Source of the DNA: Schistocerca nitens
Lineage: Eukaryota; Arthropoda; Insecta; Orthoptera; Acrididae
Reading direction: 5' to 3'
Assembly (NCBI RefSeq): GCF_023898315.1
Contig: NC_064614.1
Location: 77,528,501-77,592,500, forward strand
Length of the DNA: 64,000 nucleotides
Positions 21,053 through 30,414 of the stretch are shown in pieces (positions within the stretch are counted from its first letter, which is position 1; each line of letters opens with the position of its first letter). The notes under the pieces were generated by a model. It was not told the DNA's origin and made no database searches. It was given only the letters and a program-made list of their open reading frames with translations. A program made the position numbers and the translations under genes.

Positions 21053-22387
21053 TCACTTTTCAACATAATCTCCCCCAGGCTCAATGCAAGTCCTCCAGTG
21101 CTTACAAAGTGCATACATTCCTTTAGAAAAAAATTCTTTTGGTAGTCCGCGCAACCACTCATGCATCGCGTGGCGTAACTCTTCGTCAGAACGGAACTTC
21201 TTTCCTACCTTTGCGTCTTTGAATGGTCCAAACATACAGAAATCATATTGTAACAAATAAGCCCACGGTCACAAATATTAAGTCAAAATTGACCTGGTTT
21301 TGACGCTACTATGAGCGTCGTCTTCAGAATTAGACTAACTGTACTAAAACATTAGGTATATAGTACATAAATAAAATTATAGTTTGTACTGACTCGAAAA
21401 GATGCAGTACTTACAAGTCACATATTTAAAAAAGGCGACGTCATGAACACTTGTCAGATGGCGAGCCGCTAACGGCTGCTCGTACTGTGGACAAGGGTTG
21501 CAACGAGAAATCAGTTGGGGTAAGGTCTGGTGAGTATGGTGGATGAGGAAGACACTCAAAATGAAGGTCTGTGATTGTTGCAACTGTTATGGCAGTGTTG
21601 GGCCTTGCATTGTCATGTTGCAAAAGGACACCTGCTGACAGCAATCCACGTCGCTTTGATCTGATTGCAGGCCGCAGATGATTTTTTAGGAGATATGTGT
21701 ATGATGCACTGGTGACAGTGGTCCATCTAGGCATGTAATGCTCCAAAATGACATTTTCCTCCCAAAAGAGAGTCAGCATAACCTTCCCTGCTGATGGTTC
21801 TGTTAGAAACTTCTTTGGTTTTGGTAATGAGGAATGGCGCCATTCCTTGCTCGCTCTCTTCGTTTCCGGTTGGTGGAAGTGAACCCAGATTTCGTCCACA
21901 GTAATGATTCTTGCAAGGAAGCCATCACCTTCTCGTTAAAAGCGCCGTAGAAGTTCTTCACAAGCATCAACACGTCGTTCTCTCATTTCAGGAGTCAGCT
22001 GCTGTGGCACCCACCTTGCAGACACTTTGTGAAACTGGAGCACATCGTGCACAATGTGGTGTGCTGACCCATGACTAATCTGTAAAAGTGCTGCTTGTCA
22101 TTCAGTGTCACTCGGCGGGTTTCCTTCACTGTGGTTTCAACTGCTGCAATGTCCTGTGGAGTCAGAACTCGTTGTGCCTGACCTGGACAAGGAGCATCTT
22201 CCACTGAAGTCACACCATTTGCGAACTTCCTACTCCATTCGTAGACTTGCTGCTGTGACAAACATGCACCACCGTACTGAACCTTCATTCGTCGATGAAT
22301 TTCAATAGGATCCACAGCTTCACTACGCAAAAACCGAATACCAGAACGCTGTTCTTCCTTGGTGCAAGTCGCAAGTGGGGCGGCCAT
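21053..22387 (-). pseudogene. Mariner transposase (DD34D type), disrupted
   Basis: The ATG at 22,387 opens MAAPLATCTKEEQRSGIRFL. The N-terminal binding domain continues YGGACLSQQQVYEWSRKFAN. A frameshift follows RRVTLND near 22,080. In other frames come MDEIWVHFHQPETKRASKEW with the first Asp (21,899 downward), LLQHDNARPNTA with the second, and PPYSPDLTPTDFS with the third, about 33 residues after the second. The 260-bp insert sits directly after TDFS. Coding resumes FGPFKDAKVGKKFRSDEEL and ends CIEPGGDYVEK-stop near 21,053. All three catalytic acids survive, but the insert and frameshift prevent a full product. Confidence 0.92.
21246..21505. mobile_element. 260-bp MITE-like insert with 8-bp TSD
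   Basis: It is flanked by AGAAATCA at 21,238-21,245 and 21,506-21,513. The ends look like imperfect inverted repeats (TTGTAACAAATAAGCCCACGG on the left, TTGCAACCCTTGTCCACAG reversed from the right). There is no coding capacity. An 8-bp TSD fits a hAT-type non-autonomous element. The inside includes CCTGGTTTTGACGCTAC and CGTCTTCAGAATT, a motif pair seen in other short elements here. Confidence 0.75.
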
Positions 22388-22780
22388 CTTTATACAAATG
22401 CTGCGACGGTATGTGTGCATCTGCACTATGCTGCCACCTACAGCCCATTCTGCACGCTGTTTGTAGCACGCTCACCAGCTTACACGATAACGTCGCGAAA
22501 TTTCGATTTGTTATTACATATTTAAGGTTTTCATTTGACTCACCCTCGTATTTCATTTAATAGTATTAACTTTACTTCGAAATACACTGCTCTGCGTAAT
22601 TTAAGAACGAGATACATAACACGTTAACAACTCGGTGGAAATGAAAGGAAGTGCGGGAGCATGTTGCCAGATGCCTCCCACTCGCACATAGAGCGCTGGA
22701 CGTCAGATGACGTGAGATCCGTGTGTCTGTAGCGTCAGAGCTGACACCGCAATACGAGGCAGTTGAAGCAACGGGAAAAG

Positions 22781-22782
<2 letters not shown>

Positions 22783-22825
<43 letters not shown>
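22783..22825. repeat. (GT)n microsatellite
   Basis: About 21 uninterrupted GT units. Confidence 0.98.
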
Positions 22826-22826
<1 letters not shown>

Positions 22827-22914
22827 AGTCACAGACCAGTGGTGTTCATTACAACACGGTCCAGAGACAATAGCTGGATGACTTCAGATGGGAAAATATA
22901 ACGAGTGTCGTCCT

Positions 22915-23260
22915 GGTGTTTAGTATTCCTCACGGCCTTTTTTTCACATGCCTGGGGAGCGTTTTGAACTACTGCCCTAAAGACAGGAGATGGTCAATTA
23001 GCAGTTGACCGTTACATAGTGCAATAGGCAAGAAGGGACACACGTCAGACAGTGGATGTAATTGCGACCACATTTAACGGTACTGCAAAGAACGCAATAT
23101 CACGCTCTGCAGTACGATGGATTACAGTGTGCCACTGCGTGGTGCAGGAGTTTTTGCAACGAGAGAATATTCAGACGTGACAGCCCTGACTTTAATCACA
23201 ACGAGCACGTATGGGGTGCGGCTTGGAGACCTACTGTAGCTCTTTGACGTGTACCAATGG
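22915..23260 (+). pseudogene. Tc1-like transposase remnant
   Basis: The only clear motif is SPDFNHNEHVWGAAWRP (about 23,185-23,235), the Tc1 C-terminal SPDxNxxEHVW signature with the catalytic Glu retained. Sequence upstream (FFATRE-like, then GTVVQEF in shifted frames) is too degraded to align confidently. No TIRs were found. Confidence 0.55.
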
Positions 23261-23304
23261 CCATCTAGCAGGTCAGCAACTGGAAGCAGTTAATTCCATA
23301 AATC

Positions 23305-24825
23305 AGTGTGTAACCTCCCCCTCACTTAACGACCTTAATGACAGTGAAAAATTAAACCGCGTGTACCTAATGGAAATTTGGGAAAAGCAATCGTCACCGA
23401 AGTTTATCTGTCGGTAAAGAGGGAGGAAAGGGTTACATCTAAATGAAAGGAAAAATGCAAATGAAATTGGTGGAAATTAATTTTGAAAAGGGGTAAAGCT
23501 AATAAAGAAAGTAAATGTGTGGTTGTTACGTTAACAATTAATTGGCGTTAATTAGATATTTGAGATTTGAGGATAATTACGGTCGCCAGTCCCATGGACA
23601 AGTACTATAATAACTGAAAATGAAAGATTAATGCACATATAATTAGCACTAAAAGCGTGGCAACTGAAGGATGACACGTGTTGAGTGAAAACTGAATGTT
23701 TGTCAGAAGTAATAAATTTCGCTACACTCTGACTTAATTTAGCAAAAGAATTAATAAAACCGGAACATTGAAAGTTAATTTAGTGACTGAAATTAATAGT
23801 GAACTTTGTTTCTGAAGCACTACGAAATTCAATAAAATAAGGTTAGTCTTGGGCTACCTCAACAATCATTTCAAGAGCTACTTGAATCTACGCAATTTAG
23901 AAATAAGAGATCTATTTTTGAACTTAAATTAAATGATTCTGAACAATTAACAATAGTAACATTTAGTACGTACAAAGCTGGGCTGCAGTCACAGGTAAGC
24001 TAAAATATGGTAACAAAACTCGCACTCTTAAATTGTGCTTGTGTAATCTAAATATTTTAGCCAGCTTTGAATACCTTAACTGAATTTTGACATTAAAGCA
24101 GTGAAATGGAATGATATTACTTTAATGCTGGCGTCTGAATTTCAACGACACTCGGGTTCATTCCGGAAAAGGAAGGGACCCTGCTAGGTAATGCAATTGG
24201 GACAATGAGCAACAAAAGTTCATGCTAAGTTTCTGTAACTTTGTGAGGCAAATGGGACTGTTTTAAAAGCTGAGGTCTGCCATACAGTTCTAACAGTTTA
24301 CGTGCTTCCAGTCTTCCTTGTTGGTTGATTGAAGGTTTGAAGTCGTCGGTCGAGGAGGTGGTGACAGTCACTCATTGTCGGCCGTCGCTGTTGCAGAAGC
24401 TGGCTGTTGGCGCGCCCTCTTCTCGACACTGTCACCAGGCGAAACGGTCTCTTGATGTGCACCAGCTAATGCTTTCCGTCCGCGACACCGTGTCAGAAAC
24501 TATCATAGCAAGTCGAGCGCAATCACATGCTGCCAAACCCCGAAAGCGCGGCAACTCGCGGGAGCGTCACTCAACACACCTGCTCCACCGCCCTACTCCA
24601 GCCAGACTCCCTCTGCCCGCGCTCAATGCGGCAGACTTAACACTACTAAAGATCCTAAACACTTTGGTTCTCCACACGACCTATCGATGTAATCGTTCGA
24701 TAGCGAAGTTTTCCCTAGGCAAGTCCCAGCGTAAAAATACGAATCGTATTTACAAACCAAACCAATTATACATCGACATAAATGCATAAATATATACATA
24801 CAGACAGTAAAACAATTACAATATA
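23305..24825. other. Unassigned block beginning TGTAACCTCCCC
   Basis: I recall sequence starting TGTAACCTCCCC from other locust repeats, and a start of TG would suit a solo LTR. However, I could not find a confident matching end with CA and a short TSD before the mariner at 24,826. The first kilobase is AT-rich. 24,320-24,660 is CpG-rich and contains the 154-codon frame at 24,325-24,789, which has no motif I recognise. Confidence 0.35.
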
Positions 24826-25355
24826 CAGGGTGTTACAAAAAGGTACGGCCAAACTTTCAGGAAACATTCCTCACACACGAAGAAAGAAAATATGTTATGT
24901 GGACATGTGTCCAGAAACGCTTACTTTCCATGTTAGAGCTCATTTTATTACTTCTCTTCAAATCACATTAATCATGGAATGGGAACACACAGCAACAGAA
25001 CGTACCAGCTTGACTTTAAACACTTTGTTACAGGAAATGTTCAAAATGCCCACCGTTAGCGAGGATACACGCATCCACCCTCCATCGCATGGAATCCCTG
25101 ATGCGCTGATGCAGTCCTGGAGAATGGCGTATTGTATCACAGCCGTCCACAATACGAGCACGAAGAGTCTCTACATTTGGTACCGGGGTTGCGTAGACAA
25201 GAGCTTTCAAATGCCCCCGTAAATGAAAGTCAAGAGCGTTGAGGTCAGGAGAGCGTGGAGGCCATGGAATTGGTCCGCCTCTACCAATCCATCGGTCACT
25301 GAATCTGTTGTTGAGAAGCGTACGAACACTTCAACTGAGATCCATCGTGCATGAA
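24826..25355 (-). mobile_element. Mariner relic, 3' half only
   Basis: The outer end CAGGGTGTTACAAAAAGGTA follows TA (24,824-24,825). The minus strand then carries the C-terminal half of a transposase. The element stops at about 25,355, where LINE-C sequence begins, and I did not find the other half downstream. Confidence 0.8.
25028..25355 (-). pseudogene. Mariner transposase, C-terminal part
   Basis: Reading downward, WFMHDGS carries the second catalytic motif (about 25,335-25,350). GRGGPIPWPP-like sequence follows in a shifted frame, then LDFHLRGHLKALVYATPVPN and DSMRWRVDACILANGGHFEH-FL-stop at 25,028-25,030. The family's SPDL-x-CDF motif reads SPDLNALDFHL here. The N-terminal half is absent. 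Confidence 0.8.
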
Positions 25356-25815
25356 CCACATGTTGTTCGCCCACTGCTTGAATATTGCTCACCAGATAGG
25401 GTTGATAGAAGAGATAGAGAAGATCCAACGGAGAGCAGCGCGCTTCGTTGCAGGATCAGTTACTAATCGCGAAAGCGTTACGGAGATGATAGACAATCTC
25501 CAGTGGAAGACTCTGCAGGAGAGACGCTCAGTAGCTCGGTACGGGCTTTTATTGAATTTTCGAGAACGTACCTTCACCGAGGAGTCAAGCAGTATATTGG
25601 TCCCTCCTACGTATATCTCGCGAAGAGATCATGAGGATAAAATCAGAGAGATTAGAGCCCACATAGAGACATATCGACAATCTTTCGTTACACGAACAAT
25701 ACGAGACTGGAATAGAAGGGAGAACCTGTAGAGATACTCAAGTTACCCTCCGCCACACACAGTCAGGTGGCTTGCGGGGTACGGACGTAGATGTAGATGT
25801 AGATGTAGATTCTTC
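25356..25815 (+). mobile_element. LINE-C copy 2, 5'-truncated, with GATGTA tail
   Basis: The frame 25,351-25,731 encodes the LINE-C C-terminus: PLLEYCSPD in one frame, then QIGLIEEIEKIQRRAARFV, LQWKTLQERRSVARYGLL, YISRRDHEDKIREIRAHIET and TIRDWNRRENL-stop. The 3' end is a perfect (GATGTA)n run at about 25,788-25,815. It abuts the truncated mariner, so its insertion or a later deletion removed the rest of that element. Confidence 0.88.
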
Positions 25816-25904
25816 CCTCGCTCCGTACGTGAATGCAAGCCCTAATAACTGATACTGTGCTACATACCTTTTGTGGTGCACTTCACAGTGGTTTTGCAGA
25901 ATAT
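25816..25904 (+). repeat. Very short LINE-C 3' end
   Basis: TCTTCCCTCGCTCCGTACGT and AGCCCTAATAACTGATAC match the 3' end of the LINE-C copy at 36,250-36,385 (CGTTCCATACGTGAATG, AGCCCTAATAACTAATGC). It begins exactly at the end of the previous copy's GATGTA tail and itself leads into GATGCAGATG. Confidence 0.75.
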
Positions 25905-25916
25905 AGATGCAGATGT

Positions 25917-26501
25917 ATTTGGGGAGCAAAATAACTGATGATGGTCGAAGTAGAGAGGATATAAAATGTAGACTGGCAATGGCAAGGAAAGCGTTTCTGA
26001 AGAAGAGACATTTGTTAACATCGAGTATAGATTTAAGTATCAGGAAGTCGTTTCTGAAAGTATTTGTATGGAGTGTAGCCATGTATGGAAGTGAAACATG
26101 GACGGTAAATAGTTTGGACAAGAAGAGAATAGAAGCTTTCGAAATGTGGTGCTACAGAAGAATGCTGAAGATTAGATGGGTAGATCACATTACTAATGAG
26201 GAGTTACTGAATAGGATTGGGGAGAAGAGGAGTTTGTGGCACAACTTGACCAGAAGAAGGGTTCGTTTGGTAGGACATGTTCTGAGGCATCAAGGGATCA
26301 CCAATTTAGTATTGGAGGGCTGCGTAGAGGGTAAAAATCGTAGGGGGAGAACAAGAGATGAATACACTAAGCATATTAAGAAGGATGTAGGTTGCAGTAG
26401 GTACTGGGAGATGAAGAAGCTTGCACAGGACAGATTAGCATGGAGAGCTGTATCATACCAGTCTCAGGGCTGAAGACCATAACAACAACAACAACAACAA
26501 C
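25917..26501 (+). mobile_element. LINE-B copy 1, 5'-truncated, with 12-bp TSD
   Basis: It starts inside the post-RT region (YLGSKITDDGRSREDIKC). It contains VFVWSVAMYGSETWTVNSLD, FEMWCYRRMLKIRWVDHITN and LVGHVLRHQGITNLVLEG, and ends YQSQG-stop followed by an (ACA)n tail. The flanks are AGATGCAGATGT at 25,905-25,916 and 26,502-26,513. The reading frame 25,907-26,473 is open throughout, so this copy is not very old. It inserted into the GATGTA-like tail of the preceding LINE-C. Confidence 0.95.
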
Positions 26502-26584
26502 AGATGCAGATGTCTGTCTCGCACACCACATAGCGCTAAGAGTGCTTGCTTGGACTTTTCCTGCAAATCGGTCTTCGGTGGATG

Positions 26585-27602
26585 TCACAGGAGCTCCGAA
26601 AGAACTACTTTAAGTGTCTCATTTCCTAATCTAATACCCTCAACATCACCCGACTTAATTCGACTACATTCCATTATCCTCGTTTTGCTTTTGTTGATGT
26701 TCATCTTATATCCTCTCTTCAAGACACCATCCATTCCGTTCAACTGCTCTTCCAAGTCCTTTGCTGTCTCTGAGAGAATTACAATGTCATCGGCGAACCT
26801 CCAAGTTTTTATTTCTTCTCCGAATTTTTCTTTTGTTTCCTTTACTGCTTGCTCAATATACAGATTGAATAACATCGGGGAGAGGCTACAACCCTGTATT
26901 ACTCCCTTCCCAACCACTGCTTCCCTTTCATGTCCCTCGACTCTTATAACTGCCATCTGGTTTCTGTACAAATTGTTAGTAGCCTTTCGCTCCCTGTATT
27001 TTACCCCTGCCACCTTTAGAATTTGAAAGAGAGTGTACCAGTCAACATTGTCAAAAGCTTTCTCTAAGTCTACAAATGTTAGAAACGTAGGTTTGCCTTT
27101 CCTTAATCCTTCTTCTAAGATAAGTCGTAAGGTCGGTATTGCCTCACGTGTTGCAGTATTTCTACGGAATCCTAACTGATCTTTCCCTAGGTCGACTTCT
27201 ACTAGTTTTTCCATTCGTCTGTAAAGAATTCGTGTTAGTATTTTGCAGCTGTGGCTTATTAAACTGATTGTTCGGTAATTCTTACGTCTGTCAACACCTG
27301 CTTTCTTTGGGATTGGAATTATTATATTCTTCTTGAAGTCTGAGAGTATTTCGCCTGTTTCATACATCTTGCTCACCAGATGGTAGAGTTTTGTCAGGTC
27401 TGGCTCTCCCAAGGCCGTCAGTAGTTCCGATGGAATGTTGTCTACTCCGGGGGCCTTGTTTCGACTCAGGTCTTTCAGTGCTCTGTCAAACTCTTCACGC
27501 TGTATCGTATCTCCCAATTCATCTTCATCTACATCCTCTTCCACTTTCATAATATTGGCCTCAAATACATCGCCCTTGTATAGACCCTCTATATACTCCT
27601 TC
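26585..27602 (-). pseudogene. LINE-B copy 2: intact RT core, minus strand
   Basis: An open frame covers the RT domain without a stop. KDLSRNKAPGVDNIPSELL opens it, followed by NIIIPIPKKAGVDRRKNYR, LGKDQLGFRRNTATREAIP, FLTFVDLEKAFDNVDW (motif A Asp), VIQGCSLSPMLFNLYIEQAV (motif B), WRFADDIVILSETAKD (motif C Asp pair) and MNINKSKTRIMECSRIKSGD. LINE-B identity ends at LKVV (about 26,604), and at the 5' side at EYIEGLY (about 27,602), where LINE-X begins in the opposite direction. The endonuclease and C-terminal regions are absent. It probably never formed a complete gene, despite intact RT motifs. Confidence 0.9.
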
Positions 27603-28240
27603 AAGTACTTAGGATGCATATTCTCACAGGATGGCAACATAGTGAAAGAACTGGAAGCGAGGTGTAGCAAAGCTAATTCAGTGAGCGCTCAGCTACGATC
27701 TACTCTCTTCTGCAAGAAGGAAGTCAGTACCGAGACTAAGTTATCTGTGCACCGTTCAATCTTTCGACCAACTTTGTTGTATGGGAGCGAAAGCTGGGTG
27801 GATTCAGGTTACCTTATCAACAAGGTTGAGGTTACGGATGTGAAAGTAGCTAGGATGATTGCATGTACTAGTAGAAGGGAACAATGGCAGGAGGGTGTCC
27901 ACAATGAGCAAATCAAAGAAAAACTGGGAATGAACTCTATAGATGCAGCAGTCAGGGCGAACAGGCTTAGATGGTGGGGTCATGTTACACGCATGGGAGA
28001 AGCAAGGTTACCCAAGAGCCTCATGGGTTCAGCAGTAGAGGGTAGGAGGAGTCGGGGCAGACCAAGGAGAAGGTACCTGAATTCAGTTAAGAATGATTTT
28101 GAAGTAATAGGCTTAACATCAGAAGAGGCACCAATGTTAGCACTGAATAGAGGATCATGGAGGAATTTTATAAGGGGGACTATGCTCCAGACTGAACGCT
28201 GAAAGGCATAATCAGTCTTAAATGATGATGATGATTAAAA
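27603..28240 (+). mobile_element. LINE-X, 5'-truncated C-terminal region with (GAT)n tail
   Basis: The open frame to 28,202 reads KYLGCIFSQDGNIVKELEAR, IFRPTLLYGSESWVDSGYLI, ANRLRWWGHVTRMGEARLPK, GRRSRGRPRRRYLNSVKND and ends GTMLQTER-stop. The WGHVTRM and RSRGRPR motifs belong to the post-RT region of another non-LTR family than LINE-A, B or C. The 3' end is GATGATGATGATT. It starts exactly where the inverted LINE-B piece ends. Confidence 0.85.
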
Positions 28241-28249
28241 AAAAGTAGA

Positions 28250-29000
28250 GTGCACTTCTTTTGGAGTGACCTTCGTATCTTTTTCACGGAACCGCATAAG
28301 AGTCGCTACTGGGGATTTGTACGCATCGGAATGATTTGGCGGCAGAAGACGTGTACCTACCCTTGTCTTTGTGCTTCGGAGCAAAGTTGCCATTACTGCA
28401 GGGAAGCACAACGAGCGCGTTGCGTCGTATTCGGCGGCTGAGGCCACCGCCGCGCGCGGGTCGTACTGCGTAATCTGCCGCCGTCAGCCACAGTGGCTCC
28501 ACGTTTATTACTGGCCCAGATGACAGACCACTCGCCCCTTACAGCCGGCCAGTCCCGTCTTATCTCGTAAAATAACATATCCCTCCCGACTGCGCGGCGG
28601 CCGGAATTTTATGTTTCATAAAGTGACGGGCCAGTGTCCCCAGTATTAAAACGGGCAGGTACGTGCGCGGTAGCGTTAACGGGCAGGTTCTTTTTACGGT
28701 TATATTCCTATGAGATTAAAACCAAAGTTCCGTTTAGTGAAGCCCGTACCGTAACTAATTGTTGCCTGTATTTATGGACTGGGCAGTAAGTGCGCAGCAC
28801 GTCTCGTCGTACGGCGAGGAGCGCTCGTACTGGATCAATGCACCACTAACGCCCTGATGCCGGTTTATGGCTTTGCTGCGGTCCAGAAGTAGCCTTCTCG
28901 TGGCTGTTGGATTTATCAGAACTCTTCGCAGTCAGGGGATTTATTATTTTTACTTGCTTCCTAAGAGTATAGCAGTTGTTTACGGTACCCGCATCTACAT
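28250..29000. other. Unassigned, with CpG-rich patch
   Basis: 28,425-28,620 is CpG-rich with overlapping frames on both strands and no motif. The rest is not recognised. It is free of the families listed here and is a candidate for host single-copy sequence. Confidence 0.4.
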
Positions 29001-29005
29001 TAATA

Positions 29006-30412
29006 CACTACTGGCCATTGAAGTTGCTACACCACGACGATGAATTGCTACAGACGCGAAATTTAACCGACAGGAAGAAGATGCTGTGATATGAAAATGA
29101 TGAGCTTTTCAGAGCATTCACACAGGGTTGGCGCCGGGGGTGACACTTACAACGTACTGACATGAGGAAAGTTTCCAACCGATTTCTCATACACAAACAG
29201 CAGTTGACTGGCGTTGCCTGGAGAAGCGTTGTTGTGATCCCTCGTGTAAGGAGGAGAAATGCGTACCATCACGTTTCCGACTTTGATATAGCTCTGATTG
29301 TAGCCTATCGCGATAGCGGTTTATCGTATCGTGACATTGCTGCTCGTGCTGGTCGAGATCCATTGACTGTTAGCAGAATATGGAATCTGGGGGTTCAGGA
29401 GGGTAATACGGAACACCGTGCTGGATCCCAACAGCCTCGTATCACTAGCAGTCGAGGTGACAGGCATCTTATACGCATGGCTGTAACGGATCGTGCAGCC
29501 ACGTCTCGATCCCTGAGTCAACAGATAGGGAAGTTTGCAAGACAACAACCATCTGCACGAAAGTTCGACGACGTTTGCAGCAGCATGGACCATCAGCTCG
29601 GAGACCTTGGCTGCGATTACTCCTGACGCTGCATCACAGACAGGAGCGCCTGCGATGGTGTACTCAACGACGCACCTGGGTGCACGAAGGGCCATCGTCA
29701 TTTTTTCGGATGAATCCAGGTTCTGTGTACAGCATCATGATGGTCACATCCGTGTTTGGCGACATCGCGGAGAACGCACATTGGGAGCGTGTATTCGTCA
29801 TCGCCGTACTGGCGTATCACGCAGCGTGATGGTATGGGGTGCCATTGGCTACACGTCTCGGTCACCTTATGTTCGCATTGACGGCACTTTTAACAGTGGA
29901 CGTTACATTTCAGATGTTCTACGACCCGTGGCTCTACCCTTCATTCGATCCCTGCGAACCCGTACGTTTCATCAGGATAATGCACGACCTCATGTTGCAG
30001 GTCCTGTATGGGCGTTTCTGGATACAGATAATGTTCGACTGCTGCTCTGGCCAGCACATTCTCCAGATCTCTCACCAACTGAAAACGTCTGGTGAATGGT
30101 GGCCGAGCAACTGGTTCGTCACAATACGCCAGTCACTACTCTTGATGAACTGTGGTATTGTGTTGAAGCTGCATGGGCACATGTACCTGTACACGCCATC
30201 CAAGCTCTGTTTGACTCAATACCCAGGCGTATGAAGGCCGTTATTACGGCCAGAGGTGGTTGTTCTGGGTGCTGATAGCTCAGGATCTATGCACCAAAAT
30301 TGTTTTTAAAAATGTAATCACAAGTCAGTTCTAGTATAATATATTTGTCGAATGAGTATCCGTTTATCATCTGTATTTCTTCTTGGTGTAGCAATTTTAA
30401 TGGCCAGTAGTG
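29006..30412 (+). mobile_element. Tc1-like element F, copy 1
   Basis: The TIRs are CACTACTGGCCATTGAAGTT on the left and TTTTAATGGCCAGTAGTG on the right, with TA at 29,004-29,005 and 30,413-30,414. Length is 1,407 bp, normal for Tc1. A second copy of the same family is at 45,822-47,164. Confidence 0.95.
29237..30275 (+). pseudogene. Tc1-like transposase, element F copy 1
   Basis: The expected start codon reads ATC (29,237), followed by PRVRRRNAYHHVSDFD. Helix-turn-helix sequence follows (GLSYRDIAARAGRDPLTVSR). A frameshift occurs near 29,565, then RRPWLRLLLTLHHRQERLRW, and a second shift near 29,690. After that AIVIFSDESRFCVQHHDGHI carries the first Asp, FHQDNARPHVAG the second Asp and SPDLSPTENVW the Glu, so the catalytic triad is intact. 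TGA at 30,093-30,095 interrupts before MVAEQLVRHNTPVTTLDELW, and the protein ends RGGCSGC-stop. It has two frameshifts, one nonsense codon and a lost start. Confidence 0.92.
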
Positions 30413-30414
30413 TA

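Larger units (their letters stand above)
20974..22548 (-). mobile_element. Mariner element, minus strand, with a 260-bp insert
   Basis: The left end CGAGGGTGAGCCAAACGAAA and the right end (reverse) CGAGGGTGAGTCAAATGAAA are TIRs of about 33 bp, extending into ACTTTAAATAT / ACCTTAAATAT. TA follows the right end (22,549-22,550); the left flank is TG. The minus-strand transposase fills most of the interior. A separate insertion with an 8-bp TSD lies at 21,246-21,505. Confidence 0.92.

Noticed and set aside
24325..24789. 154-codon plus-strand frame as a gene
   Set aside because: It lies in a CpG-rich segment, is rich in Arg, Ser and Leu from base composition, and has no recognisable domain.
25905..27602. 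LINE-B copies 1 and 2 as two halves of one inverted insertion
   Set aside because: Their breakpoints in the element are close together (LKVV and YLGSK), but copy 1 has its own 12-bp TSD on both sides, so it is a separate insertion.
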